Assembly: GCA_026414975.1 (NCBI GenBank) | Contig: JAOAHZ010000001.1 | Coordinates: forward strand, 1-64,000 | DNA: 64,000 nucleotides | Direction: 5' to 3' | Origin: Bacteroidia bacterium | GTDB taxonomy: Bacteria > Bacteroidota > Bacteroidia > SpSt-205 | In this document: positions 29,286-38,239 of the stretch, piece after piece | Layout: every line of letters begins with the position of its first letter | Position numbering within the stretch: the first letter of the stretch is position 1 | Made by a program: the position numbers and the translations under genes | The notes under the pieces: generated by a model | What the model was told of the DNA's origin: nothing | The model's database searches: none | The model's input: the letters and a program-made list of their open reading frames with translations, nothing else

Positions 29286-29795
29286 ATGAGAATTCTTCTA
29301 TGGGCCTCAGGCCTCCTCTCTATCCTTCTATTTGGCTGCAGACGGCGTTCCTGTGAAGGGGTGGAGTGCTTGAATGGAGGCTCGTGTCGAGGCGGTCGTT
29401 GCCAGTGTCCTGCCGGCTTCGGCGGGTCCCGTTGTGAGCAGAAGTGGAGCGATGGATGGGTAGGTAGCTACACCGTGGATGATCGCTGTGCCATAGTCGG
29501 TTTGATCCCCCAGTATGAAGCCACCATTTCACCCTCCCCCATCTACCCTGATGTAATATACTTTGAAGGATTCGGCGATGTACGATGCGAAGGACAGCGG
29601 TTACGCGTGGAAGGACGACTCATAAACTCAGACCGCGCAGAAATCGCTCGGCAGAGTAGCTGTAACCGCCGTTACGCCATTCAAGGAATTGTCCAAAGAG
29701 ACGCTGGCCGGCGCTCTCTACGAGTGGAGTACTATTTTCAAGACTTCCAGACAGGCGTCAGTGATACATGCAGAGCCGAATGGTTTCGGTACTGA
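29286..29795 (+). CDS. Lipoprotein with an EGF-like domain
   Basis: Lipoprotein signal MRILLWASGLLSILLFGC; CEGVECLNGGSCRGGRCQCPAGFGGSRCEQ matches the EGF cysteine pattern. Confidence 0.8.
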   Translation: MRILLWASGLLSILLFGCRRRSCEGVECLNGGSCRGGRCQCPAGFGGSRCEQKWSDGWVGSYTVDDRCAIVGLIPQYEATISPSPIYPDVIYFEGFGDVRCEGQRLRVEGRLINSDRAEIARQSSCNRRYAIQGIVQRDAGRRSLRVEYYFQDFQTGVSDTCRAEWFRY

Positions 29796-29851
29796 ATGTC
29801 TTTCGCCGAACTCAGTTCATTGAGTATGTCCTGTCTAAGGTCGGAGGGCGG

Positions 29852-30484
29852 ATGGTACTTTTGTATCCCCTGAGACCTTTCCTTCATATAACGCCCCGTC
29901 TCTTGATTGCGGTGTCCTTTACTGTGCTTGGATGTAAATCCGGGGCTCCGTCTGAAGCGGCTTCAAGCCCTTCTAATACTCCCTTTACTCCCTCTGCACC
30001 TAATCAATATGACTCTTGGAGGCAGATTGCCGATAGTCTCACCCTATCTCGGCAGCAGGCAATCCTACAGCGCCTCCTTTACGCCGCCGAAAAAGAAGGC
30101 TGGGGAGGAGCGGTGCGATACTGCCACACCGCCGCTGAAACCTTGACTTTCTATCGCAGCCCACAATTTTACGTACAGCGGGTAGCTCTCTACCATAGAA
30201 ACCCCCGAAATGCTTTGGCCGACTCTTTAGATAGGGCCGCTTACAACCACTTTCGCCAGACGGGCAAAACAGAGAGCTTTATAGTAGAAGCCAAAGAGGG
30301 GACCCTTCGCTATTATCGCCCTATATACATTCCCATGGTACAGTGCCTAAAGTGCCATGGTAAGCGCGAAGATTTAGACGGACAAGCTCTGGCAGAGATC
30401 CGAAAGCGTTATCCGGGAGACAAGGCGATAGGTTTTTCCTTGGGAGACTTGCGAGGGATGTGGAAAGTGGAGATATATCCTTAG
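29852..30484 (+). CDS. DUF3365/Tll0287-like c-type haem domain lipoprotein
   Basis: CXXCH (CLKCH); ETLTFYRSPQFYVQRVALYHRNPRN..YRPIYIPMVQCLKCHG; signal ending VLGCKSG. Confidence 0.75.
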   Translation: MVLLYPLRPFLHITPRLLIAVSFTVLGCKSGAPSEAASSPSNTPFTPSAPNQYDSWRQIADSLTLSRQQAILQRLLYAAEKEGWGGAVRYCHTAAETLTFYRSPQFYVQRVALYHRNPRNALADSLDRAAYNHFRQTGKTESFIVEAKEGTLRYYRPIYIPMVQCLKCHGKREDLDGQALAEIRKRYPGDKAIGFSLGDLRGMWKVEIYP

Positions 30485-30502
30485 AGCGACTTGGATTAGG
30501 AC

Positions 30503-30510
30503 TAACTTTG
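30503..30510 (+). promoter_or_regulatory. TAnnTTTG -7-type box, 4 nt before the DUF6580-like GTG
   Basis: TAACTTTG-CGTA-GTG. Confidence 0.65.
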
Positions 30511-30514
30511 CGTA

Positions 30515-31018
30515 GTGCAGAAGCAGCTACTGGGTGCATCCCTACTACTGATAATAGGACTCGTGGGGCGGCTTGTACCCCACCCCCCCAATTTTACGCC
30601 GGTGGAGGCTGTTGCTTTGTTTGGGGGGGCGTGGCTATCGCCCTTCTGGCTTAGCCTTCTGGTGCCCTTAGGTGTGATGGCTATAAGCGATCTTATTCTC
30701 GGATGGCATAATCTATGGCCCTTCACATGGGGGGGAATGCTTATAGGCACCTACTTAGGACACTATGTTATGCAGACCCATCGCTGGGTGTCTGTGGCAG
30801 GCACCGCTACTCTTCAGGCCACCCTCTTTTTTCTGCTGACAAATTTTGGCGTATGGATAGGGGGTTACTACGGCCACACCTTCACAGGGCTTATCACCTG
30901 CTATGTAGCTGCTATTCCATTCTACCATTATCAGGTGTTGGGAGCCCTTAGTTATAGTACCCTTTTTTGGGCGGCTGAGCATAGCCTATTTCGGAGACTT
31001 ATGCCAGCGAGGCGATGA
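30515..31018 (+). CDS. DUF6580-like integral membrane protein (ECF S-component-like)
   Basis: Polytopic; PPNFTPVEAVALFGGAWL..AISDLILGWH. Confidence 0.7.
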   Translation: MQKQLLGASLLLIIGLVGRLVPHPPNFTPVEAVALFGGAWLSPFWLSLLVPLGVMAISDLILGWHNLWPFTWGGMLIGTYLGHYVMQTHRWVSVAGTATLQATLFFLLTNFGVWIGGYYGHTFTGLITCYVAAIPFYHYQVLGALSYSTLFWAAEHSLFRRLMPARR

Positions 31019-32061
31019 AAAGATTGGGTTGGATTGGACTGCTACTGCTCTTAGCCTGTAGTCGCAAGCCCCGAATAGACGAGGATACCCCTCAACCAGC
31101 TTACCGCGGTCTTTTCGTACTCAACGAAGGGCAATGGACGCTGGGAAATGCCAGTTTAGACCTAATAGCCTCCGATGGCACCTACTACGAAGATGTTTTT
31201 TACACTGTCAATCGCCAGCCTTTGGGGGATGTAGCTAACCACATTTTGCGTCAAGGGGACACTTTATGGATTACCATGAATGGCTCTCGGCTCTTGTGGG
31301 GCCTCAGCCTACCCTCTTTAGCTGCAAGGGTCCGACTCGCCTTTCCTTCTGAAGCTAGTCCAAGGGAATTCCTCCCGCTCAGCCCGAATAAAGCCTACGT
31401 CAACTCTCTGCTGGATAGCACCATATACCGGGTAGATCCGCGGCGCGGCACGCTATCCCCTCCCCATATTCGTATAGAGAACTTCTCAGAGAGCATGCTG
31501 TATCATGCTGGGCGGGTATGGGTCACTTGCGGTAACTATGCGTACCCCCTAAGAAATTGGAAGGTGGCCTGCATAGACCCTCAGCGCGATTCGGTATTGT
31601 ATTACCTCAACCTTCCTCGTGAAAATCCTGGTCCAATAGAGCGGCTTCCCTCGGGGGAGGTGCTGGTCGGGTGCCGTGGCAACTACGCCGACCAAAAGGG
31701 CATGCTTGTCCACATAGATCCCTCCACAGCTACTATCACTCGCACGACTCCCCTCAATACCAGTGTATTTATCCTCCGACGCTATGGAAACGAGATTTAC
31801 ATGCTCACGGATTCAGGGGTAAGCCGGTATCAGTGGCAGACCGGCGGGGTGGAGTATGGATTCATATCTAAAAGGCATCTTAGGATCGCCGACCCCGAAC
31901 TGATGTACGGCTTTCACTATGACAGCCTTACAGGCGAATGGATTATCGCGAATGCTCGGGCTGGAGGCGTCCGCGGTGAAGTAATCGTCTATAAGGATGG
32001 CCAAATCATAAGACGACAGAATGTAGGCGTCTTTCCCGCTAAGTTTCTAAGATACCCATGA
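31015..32061 (+). CDS. DUF5074/YncE-like beta-propeller lipoprotein
   Basis: Lipoprotein signal GLLLLLACSRKP; YRGLFVLNEGQWTLGNASLDLI. Confidence 0.75.
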   Translation: MKRLGWIGLLLLLACSRKPRIDEDTPQPAYRGLFVLNEGQWTLGNASLDLIASDGTYYEDVFYTVNRQPLGDVANHILRQGDTLWITMNGSRLLWGLSLPSLAARVRLAFPSEASPREFLPLSPNKAYVNSLLDSTIYRVDPRRGTLSPPHIRIENFSESMLYHAGRVWVTCGNYAYPLRNWKVACIDPQRDSVLYYLNLPRENPGPIERLPSGEVLVGCRGNYADQKGMLVHIDPSTATITRTTPLNTSVFILRRYGNEIYMLTDSGVSRYQWQTGGVEYGFISKRHLRIADPELMYGFHYDSLTGEWIIANARAGGVRGEVIVYKDGQIIRRQNVGVFPAKFLRYP

Positions 32062-32693
32062 TGGAAGCAGACAAACTTACCCAAAATGGAGTTCTTATCA
32101 TCGGAACGGGGCCGCTGGCACGATGGGCTGCCCAAATTTTAGAGATGGAAGGCAAACTGGTGTATGGGTTCGCTCCGACCCGAGAACTTCAACAAAAGGA
32201 GCAGGATACCCTAAGCATCCTGCCCCCTATCACGCGAGCCCGAATATGGAAACTGCTCCGATCTGAAGAAGCAGACTACCTCATAGCTCTTACTGACCCC
32301 GTGGCTCGGGAGCGCATGGCCAATCAACTTTTTGAGCGGGTAGGACGCTCCGCCCGAAACTGCATTCACTCCAGTGTAATTGTACCGCCTACCACTCAAC
32401 TCGGAGGTGGTATCATCGCTCTGCCCTATGTAGTCTTCGGAGTCTCTGCTCAGATCGGTGGGTATGTGGCGATAGAAAGCCATACTTATATTGGCGCCGA
32501 CACCCACATACACGACTTCGTGAATATCGGAAGTGGCTGTCAAATCGGTGAAGGTTGTGAGATTGAGTGTTATGTATGGATAGGACGAGGCAGCCTGATA
32601 GATGCAGGAACGAAGATAGGCAAAGGAGCTCAGATTCTCCCGGGCAGCGTGGTACGACAGAACATAAGACCTGGAGAAATCTACGGCAGCTAA
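32058..32693 (+). CDS. NeuD-like sugar O-acyltransferase with left-handed beta-helix
   Basis: Hexapeptide repeats (IGADTHIHDFVNIGSGCQIGEGCEIE); N-terminal nucleotide-binding-like segment. Confidence 0.75.
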   Translation: MMEADKLTQNGVLIIGTGPLARWAAQILEMEGKLVYGFAPTRELQQKEQDTLSILPPITRARIWKLLRSEEADYLIALTDPVARERMANQLFERVGRSARNCIHSSVIVPPTTQLGGGIIALPYVVFGVSAQIGGYVAIESHTYIGADTHIHDFVNIGSGCQIGEGCEIECYVWIGRGSLIDAGTKIGKGAQILPGSVVRQNIRPGEIYGS

Positions 32694-32697
32694 ACGT

Positions 32698-34077
32698 ATG
32701 CGAGCTTTATTTTCGGTATGGGACAAAGAGAGGGTGTTACCTTTAGCTCAGCGGGTGCATGCTTGGGGAGGCGAAATCTGGGCTTCAGCCGGCACAGCCC
32801 GAACCCTCGCTGAACAAGGCATACCCGTTCAATCCGTAGAAACCCTGACGGGGTTCTCTGAGCTGCTTGGCGGACGCGTCAAGACGCTTCATCCAGCAAT
32901 TTTTGCCGGCATTTTAGCTCGCCCCAGCGAGTCAGGCCCCCCTCTCACCTGGGACATGGTCGTGGTAGAAGTATATCCCTTTCAGAGAGAAGCCCAGGAT
33001 TGGATAGACCTCATAGACATTGGAGGGGTGAGCTTACTGCGAGCCGCAGCAAAAAACTACGAGTCCGTTTGGGTGGTCGCCGGCCCGGACTTATACATGG
33101 ATGCCCTTCACGCGTTGGAGACTCACAAGGGGATCCCCCCCTTAGAAGTACGCTATCGCTTTGCAGCTCAAACATTTGCTCTCATAGCTGCTTACGACAC
33201 TCGGATTGCCCAGGGGTTTTTAGCTCAGCCTACCTACGCCGAAGAGCTACGATACGGAGAGAATCCCCATCAAAGAGCATTCTTCTTGGGAGATAAACCG
33301 CGCCTTTTATCGGGTAAGCCCCTTTCGTATAACAACCTATTAGACCTATCGGTAGGCCATCGCATTGTTATGCCTTGGGACATGCCGGCTTGTGCTATTC
33401 TCAAGCATACGCAGCCTTGCGGAGCTGCCTACGCTGAATCCCCTGAGTTAGCCTACCAAAATGCTTTAGCTGGCGATCCCATAGCGGCATATGGCGGTGT
33501 AGTGGTGTGTAACTTTCCTATCACGGCTTCTTGGGCTCATCTGACTAAGGGGCACTTCATAGAGGTCTTAGCAGCCCCCAGCTTTACGCCTGATGCAGTA
33601 GAGTGGCTCCATCATCATAAAACCATCACCCTCGTAGAATGGCCTACCTTTCAACCTACCGCTTGGGAAGTTCGGAGTGCCTTAGGCGGGCTACTGTGGC
33701 AGACTCCTCATATACAGGAGGAGCGAGATATGGAGGTGAGGTGGGCCGCTCGCCTGCTTAAGAGCATGTATTCTAACGCTGTGGTGATTACAGCCGAGGG
33801 GCAGCTTGTGGCAGCGGCGGGTGGTCAGACCTCGCGCATAGAAGCTGTTCGGTTAGCGATAGAGCGTGCTAAACACCGATCCTTCCCCCCTGAAAAACTT
33901 CTTCTGGCAAGCGATGGATTTTTCCCTTTTACAGATAGTTTGGAGCTAATCCATGCAGCGGGGATTCGCCGAGTTGCCGTGCCCCCCGGAGGCAAGCGCC
34001 AAGCCGACATAGAAGCCTTTGCCCAGAAGTGCGATATTTGCCTGATTTTTCTGGAATACCGACACTTTCGGCACTGA
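32698..34077 (+). CDS. purH: Bifunctional AICAR formyltransferase/IMP cyclohydrolase, compact form
   Basis: GRVKTLHPAIFAGILAR; SLLRAAAKN; LRYGENPHQ; KHTQPCG; C-terminal RHFRH. Confidence 0.92.
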   Translation: MRALFSVWDKERVLPLAQRVHAWGGEIWASAGTARTLAEQGIPVQSVETLTGFSELLGGRVKTLHPAIFAGILARPSESGPPLTWDMVVVEVYPFQREAQDWIDLIDIGGVSLLRAAAKNYESVWVVAGPDLYMDALHALETHKGIPPLEVRYRFAAQTFALIAAYDTRIAQGFLAQPTYAEELRYGENPHQRAFFLGDKPRLLSGKPLSYNNLLDLSVGHRIVMPWDMPACAILKHTQPCGAAYAESPELAYQNALAGDPIAAYGGVVVCNFPITASWAHLTKGHFIEVLAAPSFTPDAVEWLHHHKTITLVEWPTFQPTAWEVRSALGGLLWQTPHIQEERDMEVRWAARLLKSMYSNAVVITAEGQLVAAAGGQTSRIEAVRLAIERAKHRSFPPEKLLLASDGFFPFTDSLELIHAAGIRRVAVPPGGKRQADIEAFAQKCDICLIFLEYRHFRH

Positions 34078-34079
34078 CT

Positions 34080-35105
34080 ATGTTTGGGCTTCTCTTGAGA
34101 CAAGATATAGCAATAGACTTAGGCACCGCCAACACTGTCATTATGGTAGATGGGGAGGTGGTGATTGATGAGCCTTCTATAGTGGCGATAGATCAAACGA
34201 AGAATCGCGTCATCGCTGTGGGGCAAGAGGCTTTATACATGCACGAGAAGGCTCATAAGAACATTCGCACTGTTCGGCCTCTGCGAGGAGGGGTGATAGC
34301 TGACTTTGCCATGGCAGAGGCAATGATTAGGGGCTTTTTGGCTAAGATTCCCGGCAGTCGTCGCCTGCTCAAGCCCAACCTACGCCTTATGGTCTGTATT
34401 CCCAGTGGTATAACCGAAGTCGAGGAGCGCGCCGTGCGGGACTCCGCCGAACGTGCCGGAGCTCGGGAGGTATATTTGATTCATGAACCCATGGCTGCTG
34501 CGCTCGGCATGGATTTAGATGTAGAAGCCCCTGAAGGGAATATGGTCATAGACATTGGCGGAGGTACCACGGAGATTGCAGTCATAACCTTAGGGGGAAT
34601 CGTGTGCGACCGAAGCATCCGCATAGCCGGAGATGAGCTAAACGCCGACATAGTTGAGTATATTCGCCGCCAACATAACCTTCAAATCGGGGAGCGAACA
34701 GCTGAACGCATCAAGATAGATATAGGCGCTGCTATCGCAGACATTCCTGACCCTCCCCCCAATCAACCCGTACGCGGAAAAGACATTATGACCGGAACGC
34801 CTCGGACGCTCTCCATCTCTTACCGAGAGATAGTGAGTGCCTTAGACAAATCCATCTCTAAGATATTGGAAGCCGTAATGCAAACCTTAGGAGCCACCCC
34901 GCCTGAGATTGCAGCCGACTTGGTAGAACGAGGTATCCACATGGCTGGGGGCGGAGCCCTACTGAGAGGATTGGACGAACGTATCGCTCAACAAACCCAT
35001 TTACCCGTGCGTATTGCTGAAGACCCTCTCCGAGCCATCGCTAAGGGCACCAGTTATGCTCTCCGAAACCTAAATAAGTTCCACTTCCTCCTCGTAAAGA
35101 GCTGA
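34080..35105 (+). CDS. mreB: Rod shape-determining protein MreB
   Basis: IAIDLGTANTVIMVDGEVV..DIGGGTTEIAVITLGGIV; start moved to ATG 34080. Confidence 0.96.
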   Translation: MFGLLLRQDIAIDLGTANTVIMVDGEVVIDEPSIVAIDQTKNRVIAVGQEALYMHEKAHKNIRTVRPLRGGVIADFAMAEAMIRGFLAKIPGSRRLLKPNLRLMVCIPSGITEVEERAVRDSAERAGAREVYLIHEPMAAALGMDLDVEAPEGNMVIDIGGGTTEIAVITLGGIVCDRSIRIAGDELNADIVEYIRRQHNLQIGERTAERIKIDIGAAIADIPDPPPNQPVRGKDIMTGTPRTLSISYREIVSALDKSISKILEAVMQTLGATPPEIAADLVERGIHMAGGGALLRGLDERIAQQTHLPVRIAEDPLRAIAKGTSYALRNLNKFHFLLVKS

Positions 35106-35116
35106 TCTATAGCCCC

Positions 35117-35911
35117 ATGGGCCTTATATGGCTGCGTATGCTGGTACATCCTCTGACGTTATGGCTATTCGCTCAGGGCTTGGCTTTGTACTTTTACCTA
35201 AACTTCTCCCCTCTGCCACGCAGCGCCGTAGAGAGATGGTTGACGGAGCTACGACGATCTTTTCACCAAGCAGTCTCCTGGGTAACTGCCCCTTGGAGAG
35301 CTCTACAACGAGTCCGAGAGTTAGAAGTCCTCACCGCCCAGCTCCAGCAGCAGCTTAGCTTACGCTTAGATACACCGCTTAGTAGTCCTATCCCTATCGG
35401 TAGCATAGGAGACTTCTCAGCCATAGCAGGATACAGGTTTCTGCCCGCTAAAGTGGTCTACCGCACCTTCTTCCTCCGAGAAAACTATGCTCTACTTGAT
35501 AAAGGGGGACGCGAAGGCCTATATCCGGGTTTAGGAGTCCTCTCTGAACGCGGCGTCATCGGAATCATCGCCGAAACCACCGCCACAACAAGCATCATGT
35601 ACGCTCTCTTCCATAAAGATGTGCATTTGTCCGCCATGCTACCCCGTCATAACATGCTTGGGATAACGAGCTGGCAAGCAGCGACTCTGAACCGCTTGAA
35701 CTTAGACTATGTCCCCCTATATACTCAGGTAGAGCCCGGAGAGGAAGTCTGGACAGCCTCCAACAGTCTGATTTTCCCAGCAGGATTGCGTATAGGTCGG
35801 GTAGAGACAATCCGCAGTGATTTTACTCGGGGTTTTCATGCCATAGAGCTTAGCACTTATGCAGATTGGGGACGCACTTGGGATGTCTTTGTTCTTCTAC
35901 CTCCTTCATGA
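35117..35911 (+). CDS. mreC: Rod shape-determining protein MreC
   Basis: N-terminal TM, coiled coil, MreC domain; position after mreB. Confidence 0.9.
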   Translation: MGLIWLRMLVHPLTLWLFAQGLALYFYLNFSPLPRSAVERWLTELRRSFHQAVSWVTAPWRALQRVRELEVLTAQLQQQLSLRLDTPLSSPIPIGSIGDFSAIAGYRFLPAKVVYRTFFLRENYALLDKGGREGLYPGLGVLSERGVIGIIAETTATTSIMYALFHKDVHLSAMLPRHNMLGITSWQAATLNRLNLDYVPLYTQVEPGEEVWTASNSLIFPAGLRIGRVETIRSDFTRGFHAIELSTYADWGRTWDVFVLLPPS

Positions 35912-36420
35912 GAGAAGAGGGAAGAATGCTCTTGCTGGGAGTATCGCTGGTGGCTTTCCAAGCCGTTCTGTCCCCTGCCCTATCCATACAAAACTTAGCC
36001 TATCCGTCGCCTCTCGTACTCTTCTGGCTCGTTCTACCTTTTGCATGGAATCCTGTGATAGGCACTTTGGTAGCGATCGGTTTTGGCGTAGTTACAGACC
36101 TTTTATTTCCCCCTGGAGGTCTTCAGACTTTTTGTGGGCTTTGGGTGTGGATTCTGCGCAAGTCTGTTTACCAACTCTTACACCCCAATCTTCCAACTGA
36201 CTGGGAGCTTATGGTTTCACCCCGAGACCTAAGCTCAACGGGGTTTTTTGCCTATGCCTTTCCGCTTACGCTGATGCATCACCTCCTCTATATTCCCCTT
36301 GCAGCTTGGAGGTTATCAGGCGAGATTCTTGCCTATGCAGGACTGAGTGCGATTTATAGTTTTATGTGGGAATGGATTATTTTTGAGCTAAGCCTTCGCA
36401 AGCGCCATGCACAAGTCTGA
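35908..36420 (+). CDS. mreD: Rod shape-determining protein MreD
   Basis: Polytopic protein between mreC and PBP2; ATGA overlap with mreC. Confidence 0.8.
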   Translation: MREEGRMLLLGVSLVAFQAVLSPALSIQNLAYPSPLVLFWLVLPFAWNPVIGTLVAIGFGVVTDLLFPPGGLQTFCGLWVWILRKSVYQLLHPNLPTDWELMVSPRDLSSTGFFAYAFPLTLMHHLLYIPLAAWRLSGEILAYAGLSAIYSFMWEWIIFELSLRKRHAQV

Positions 36421-38239
36421 CTACACAGACAGGCGATGGGGCTGGGCGGCAGTCGTGATAGCGACGGGGCTTTTGTTGATTGGACGATTAGGTCAGATTC
36501 AGCTTACTTCGTCCGAGGGGCGGCGACAAGCGGCCATGAATACAGTCCGTCGGGTAGAAGCGATTCCCCCCCGAGGCGTCCTACGCGACCGTAAAGGGCG
36601 GCTGTGGGTTTCCAACGTGCCCTTCTTCAATATCTTCCTCACCCCTAAGGAAGTCTCAGGTTTGGACACCACGCGGGTAGCCCAGGTTTTTGGACTTTCA
36701 CCTACCACCCTTCAACAGCGCATAGAACAGGCACGACAGTTTAGTCGGAGCAAACCCAGCCTACTTATCCGATATGTATCGCTTGCCCGTTATGCTAACC
36801 TCATGGAACAGTCCTGGCGCCAGACAGGCTTCTCCGCTCAAGCCCTTCATACGCGGCGATACCTGTATCCAGTCGGAGCTCAAATCTTAGGATATCTGAG
36901 TGAGGTTACGCCTCAGGAAATCGCTGAATCCGAAGGACGCTACACTCTTGGAAACCTTATAGGCCGCTCGGGCATTGAACGGCAGTATGAGGCCTTACTC
37001 GCCGGTCGTAAGGGCTACCGCTACGTCGTCGTAGACGCAATGGGGCGCGAGCTCTATCCTTACCAGGAGGGCAAGCATGACATTCCCCCTGTTCGGGGCA
37101 CTGATCTTGTCCTTACCGTGGATTTAGACCTTCAGCAGTTTGCGGAAAGCCTTTTTTACGGAAAGGTAGGCGCCCTCGTTGCGATTGAGCCTTCTACAGG
37201 CGAAGTTTTGTGCTCTGTTAGCTCTCCTACCTACGACCCCAATTTGCTCTCAGGAGAAGAAATGTCCTCGCAGTGGCAGAGGCTTCAGCGGGCCTCCTTC
37301 TTTCCCCTTTACAATCGCGCCATTCAAGCTATGTACCCTCCCGGCTCTACATTCAAGCTTCTCAACGCCCTCATAGCACTTCAGGAGAGCACCCTAACCG
37401 CAGAGATGACTTACCCCTGCGCCATGGGATTTATTCGAAATGGTGGCAAACCCGCCTGCCATAGCCACCCCTCCCCTCTGAGCCTGATAGGGGCCATCCA
37501 ACACTCCTGCAATGCCTATTTTGCTTCGGTTTACACCGACTTCCTCTACCATTCGCGATACAGCAGCCTGACTCACGCCTATGAGAAGTGGCGCGAATAC
37601 ATGATGTACTTCGGTGTTGGGCGACGTTTAGGGATAGACATCCCCTCTGAGAAGCCAGGGAACTTGCCTTCTACCTCCTTCTACGACAAAGTTTATCGTC
37701 CCAAACGCTGGAATCCCTTCACCATCATCAGCAATAGCATCGGTCAAGGCGAAATCCTCATGACTCCCCTCCAGATGGCCAATGTCATGTGTATCATCGC
37801 TAATCGGGGGTTTTACATTCAGCCGCATTTTTTGCGTCATGTCTATAAACAAGAAGGACGCCAAGTGAGCTATTTTGACACCATACGCGTACCTATCGAA
37901 CCGCAGCACTTTGAGACCGTGATAGAAGGGATGCGTTTGGCGGTAGAGGCTGGTACGGGCTACTCGGCCTATGTAGCCGATTTAGGCTTATGCGGTAAAA
38001 CGGGTACAGCTCAAAATCCTCATGGGCAAGACCATTCCCTCTTTGTAGGCTTCGCTCCATGGGATAATCCCAAAATAGCTATCGCCGTCATCGTAGAAAA
38101 CGGGGGGTGGGGAGCCTCATGGGCGGCCCCCATCGCCAGTCTCGTCGTAGAGAAGTACCTTCGGGGTCAAGTCTCACGTCCAGACCTCCTGCGTCGCATG
38201 AAGGAAGCTGTTCTCATACCTCAGTCCCATGCACACTAA
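36407..38239 (+). CDS. mrdA: Penicillin-binding protein 2
   Basis: PPRGVLRDRKGRLWVSNVPFF; PGSTFKLLNALIAL (SxxK); KTGTAQNPHG. Confidence 0.95.
   Translation: MHKSDYTDRRWGWAAVVIATGLLLIGRLGQIQLTSSEGRRQAAMNTVRRVEAIPPRGVLRDRKGRLWVSNVPFFNIFLTPKEVSGLDTTRVAQVFGLSPTTLQQRIEQARQFSRSKPSLLIRYVSLARYANLMEQSWRQTGFSAQALHTRRYLYPVGAQILGYLSEVTPQEIAESEGRYTLGNLIGRSGIERQYEALLAGRKGYRYVVVDAMGRELYPYQEGKHDIPPVRGTDLVLTVDLDLQQFAESLFYGKVGALVAIEPSTGEVLCSVSSPTYDPNLLSGEEMSSQWQRLQRASFFPLYNRAIQAMYPPGSTFKLLNALIALQESTLTAEMTYPCAMGFIRNGGKPACHSHPSPLSLIGAIQHSCNAYFASVYTDFLYHSRYSSLTHAYEKWREYMMYFGVGRRLGIDIPSEKPGNLPSTSFYDKVYRPKRWNPFTIISNSIGQGEILMTPLQMANVMCIIANRGFYIQPHFLRHVYKQEGRQVSYFDTIRVPIEPQHFETVIEGMRLAVEAGTGYSAYVADLGLCGKTGTAQNPHGQDHSLFVGFAPWDNPKIAIAVIVENGGWGASWAAPIASLVVEKYLRGQVSRPDLLRRMKEAVLIPQSHAH

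Noticed and set aside
32211-32726. 171-aa minus-strand ORF
   Set aside because: Antisense to the NeuD-like acyltransferase and the purH start; no domain signal.
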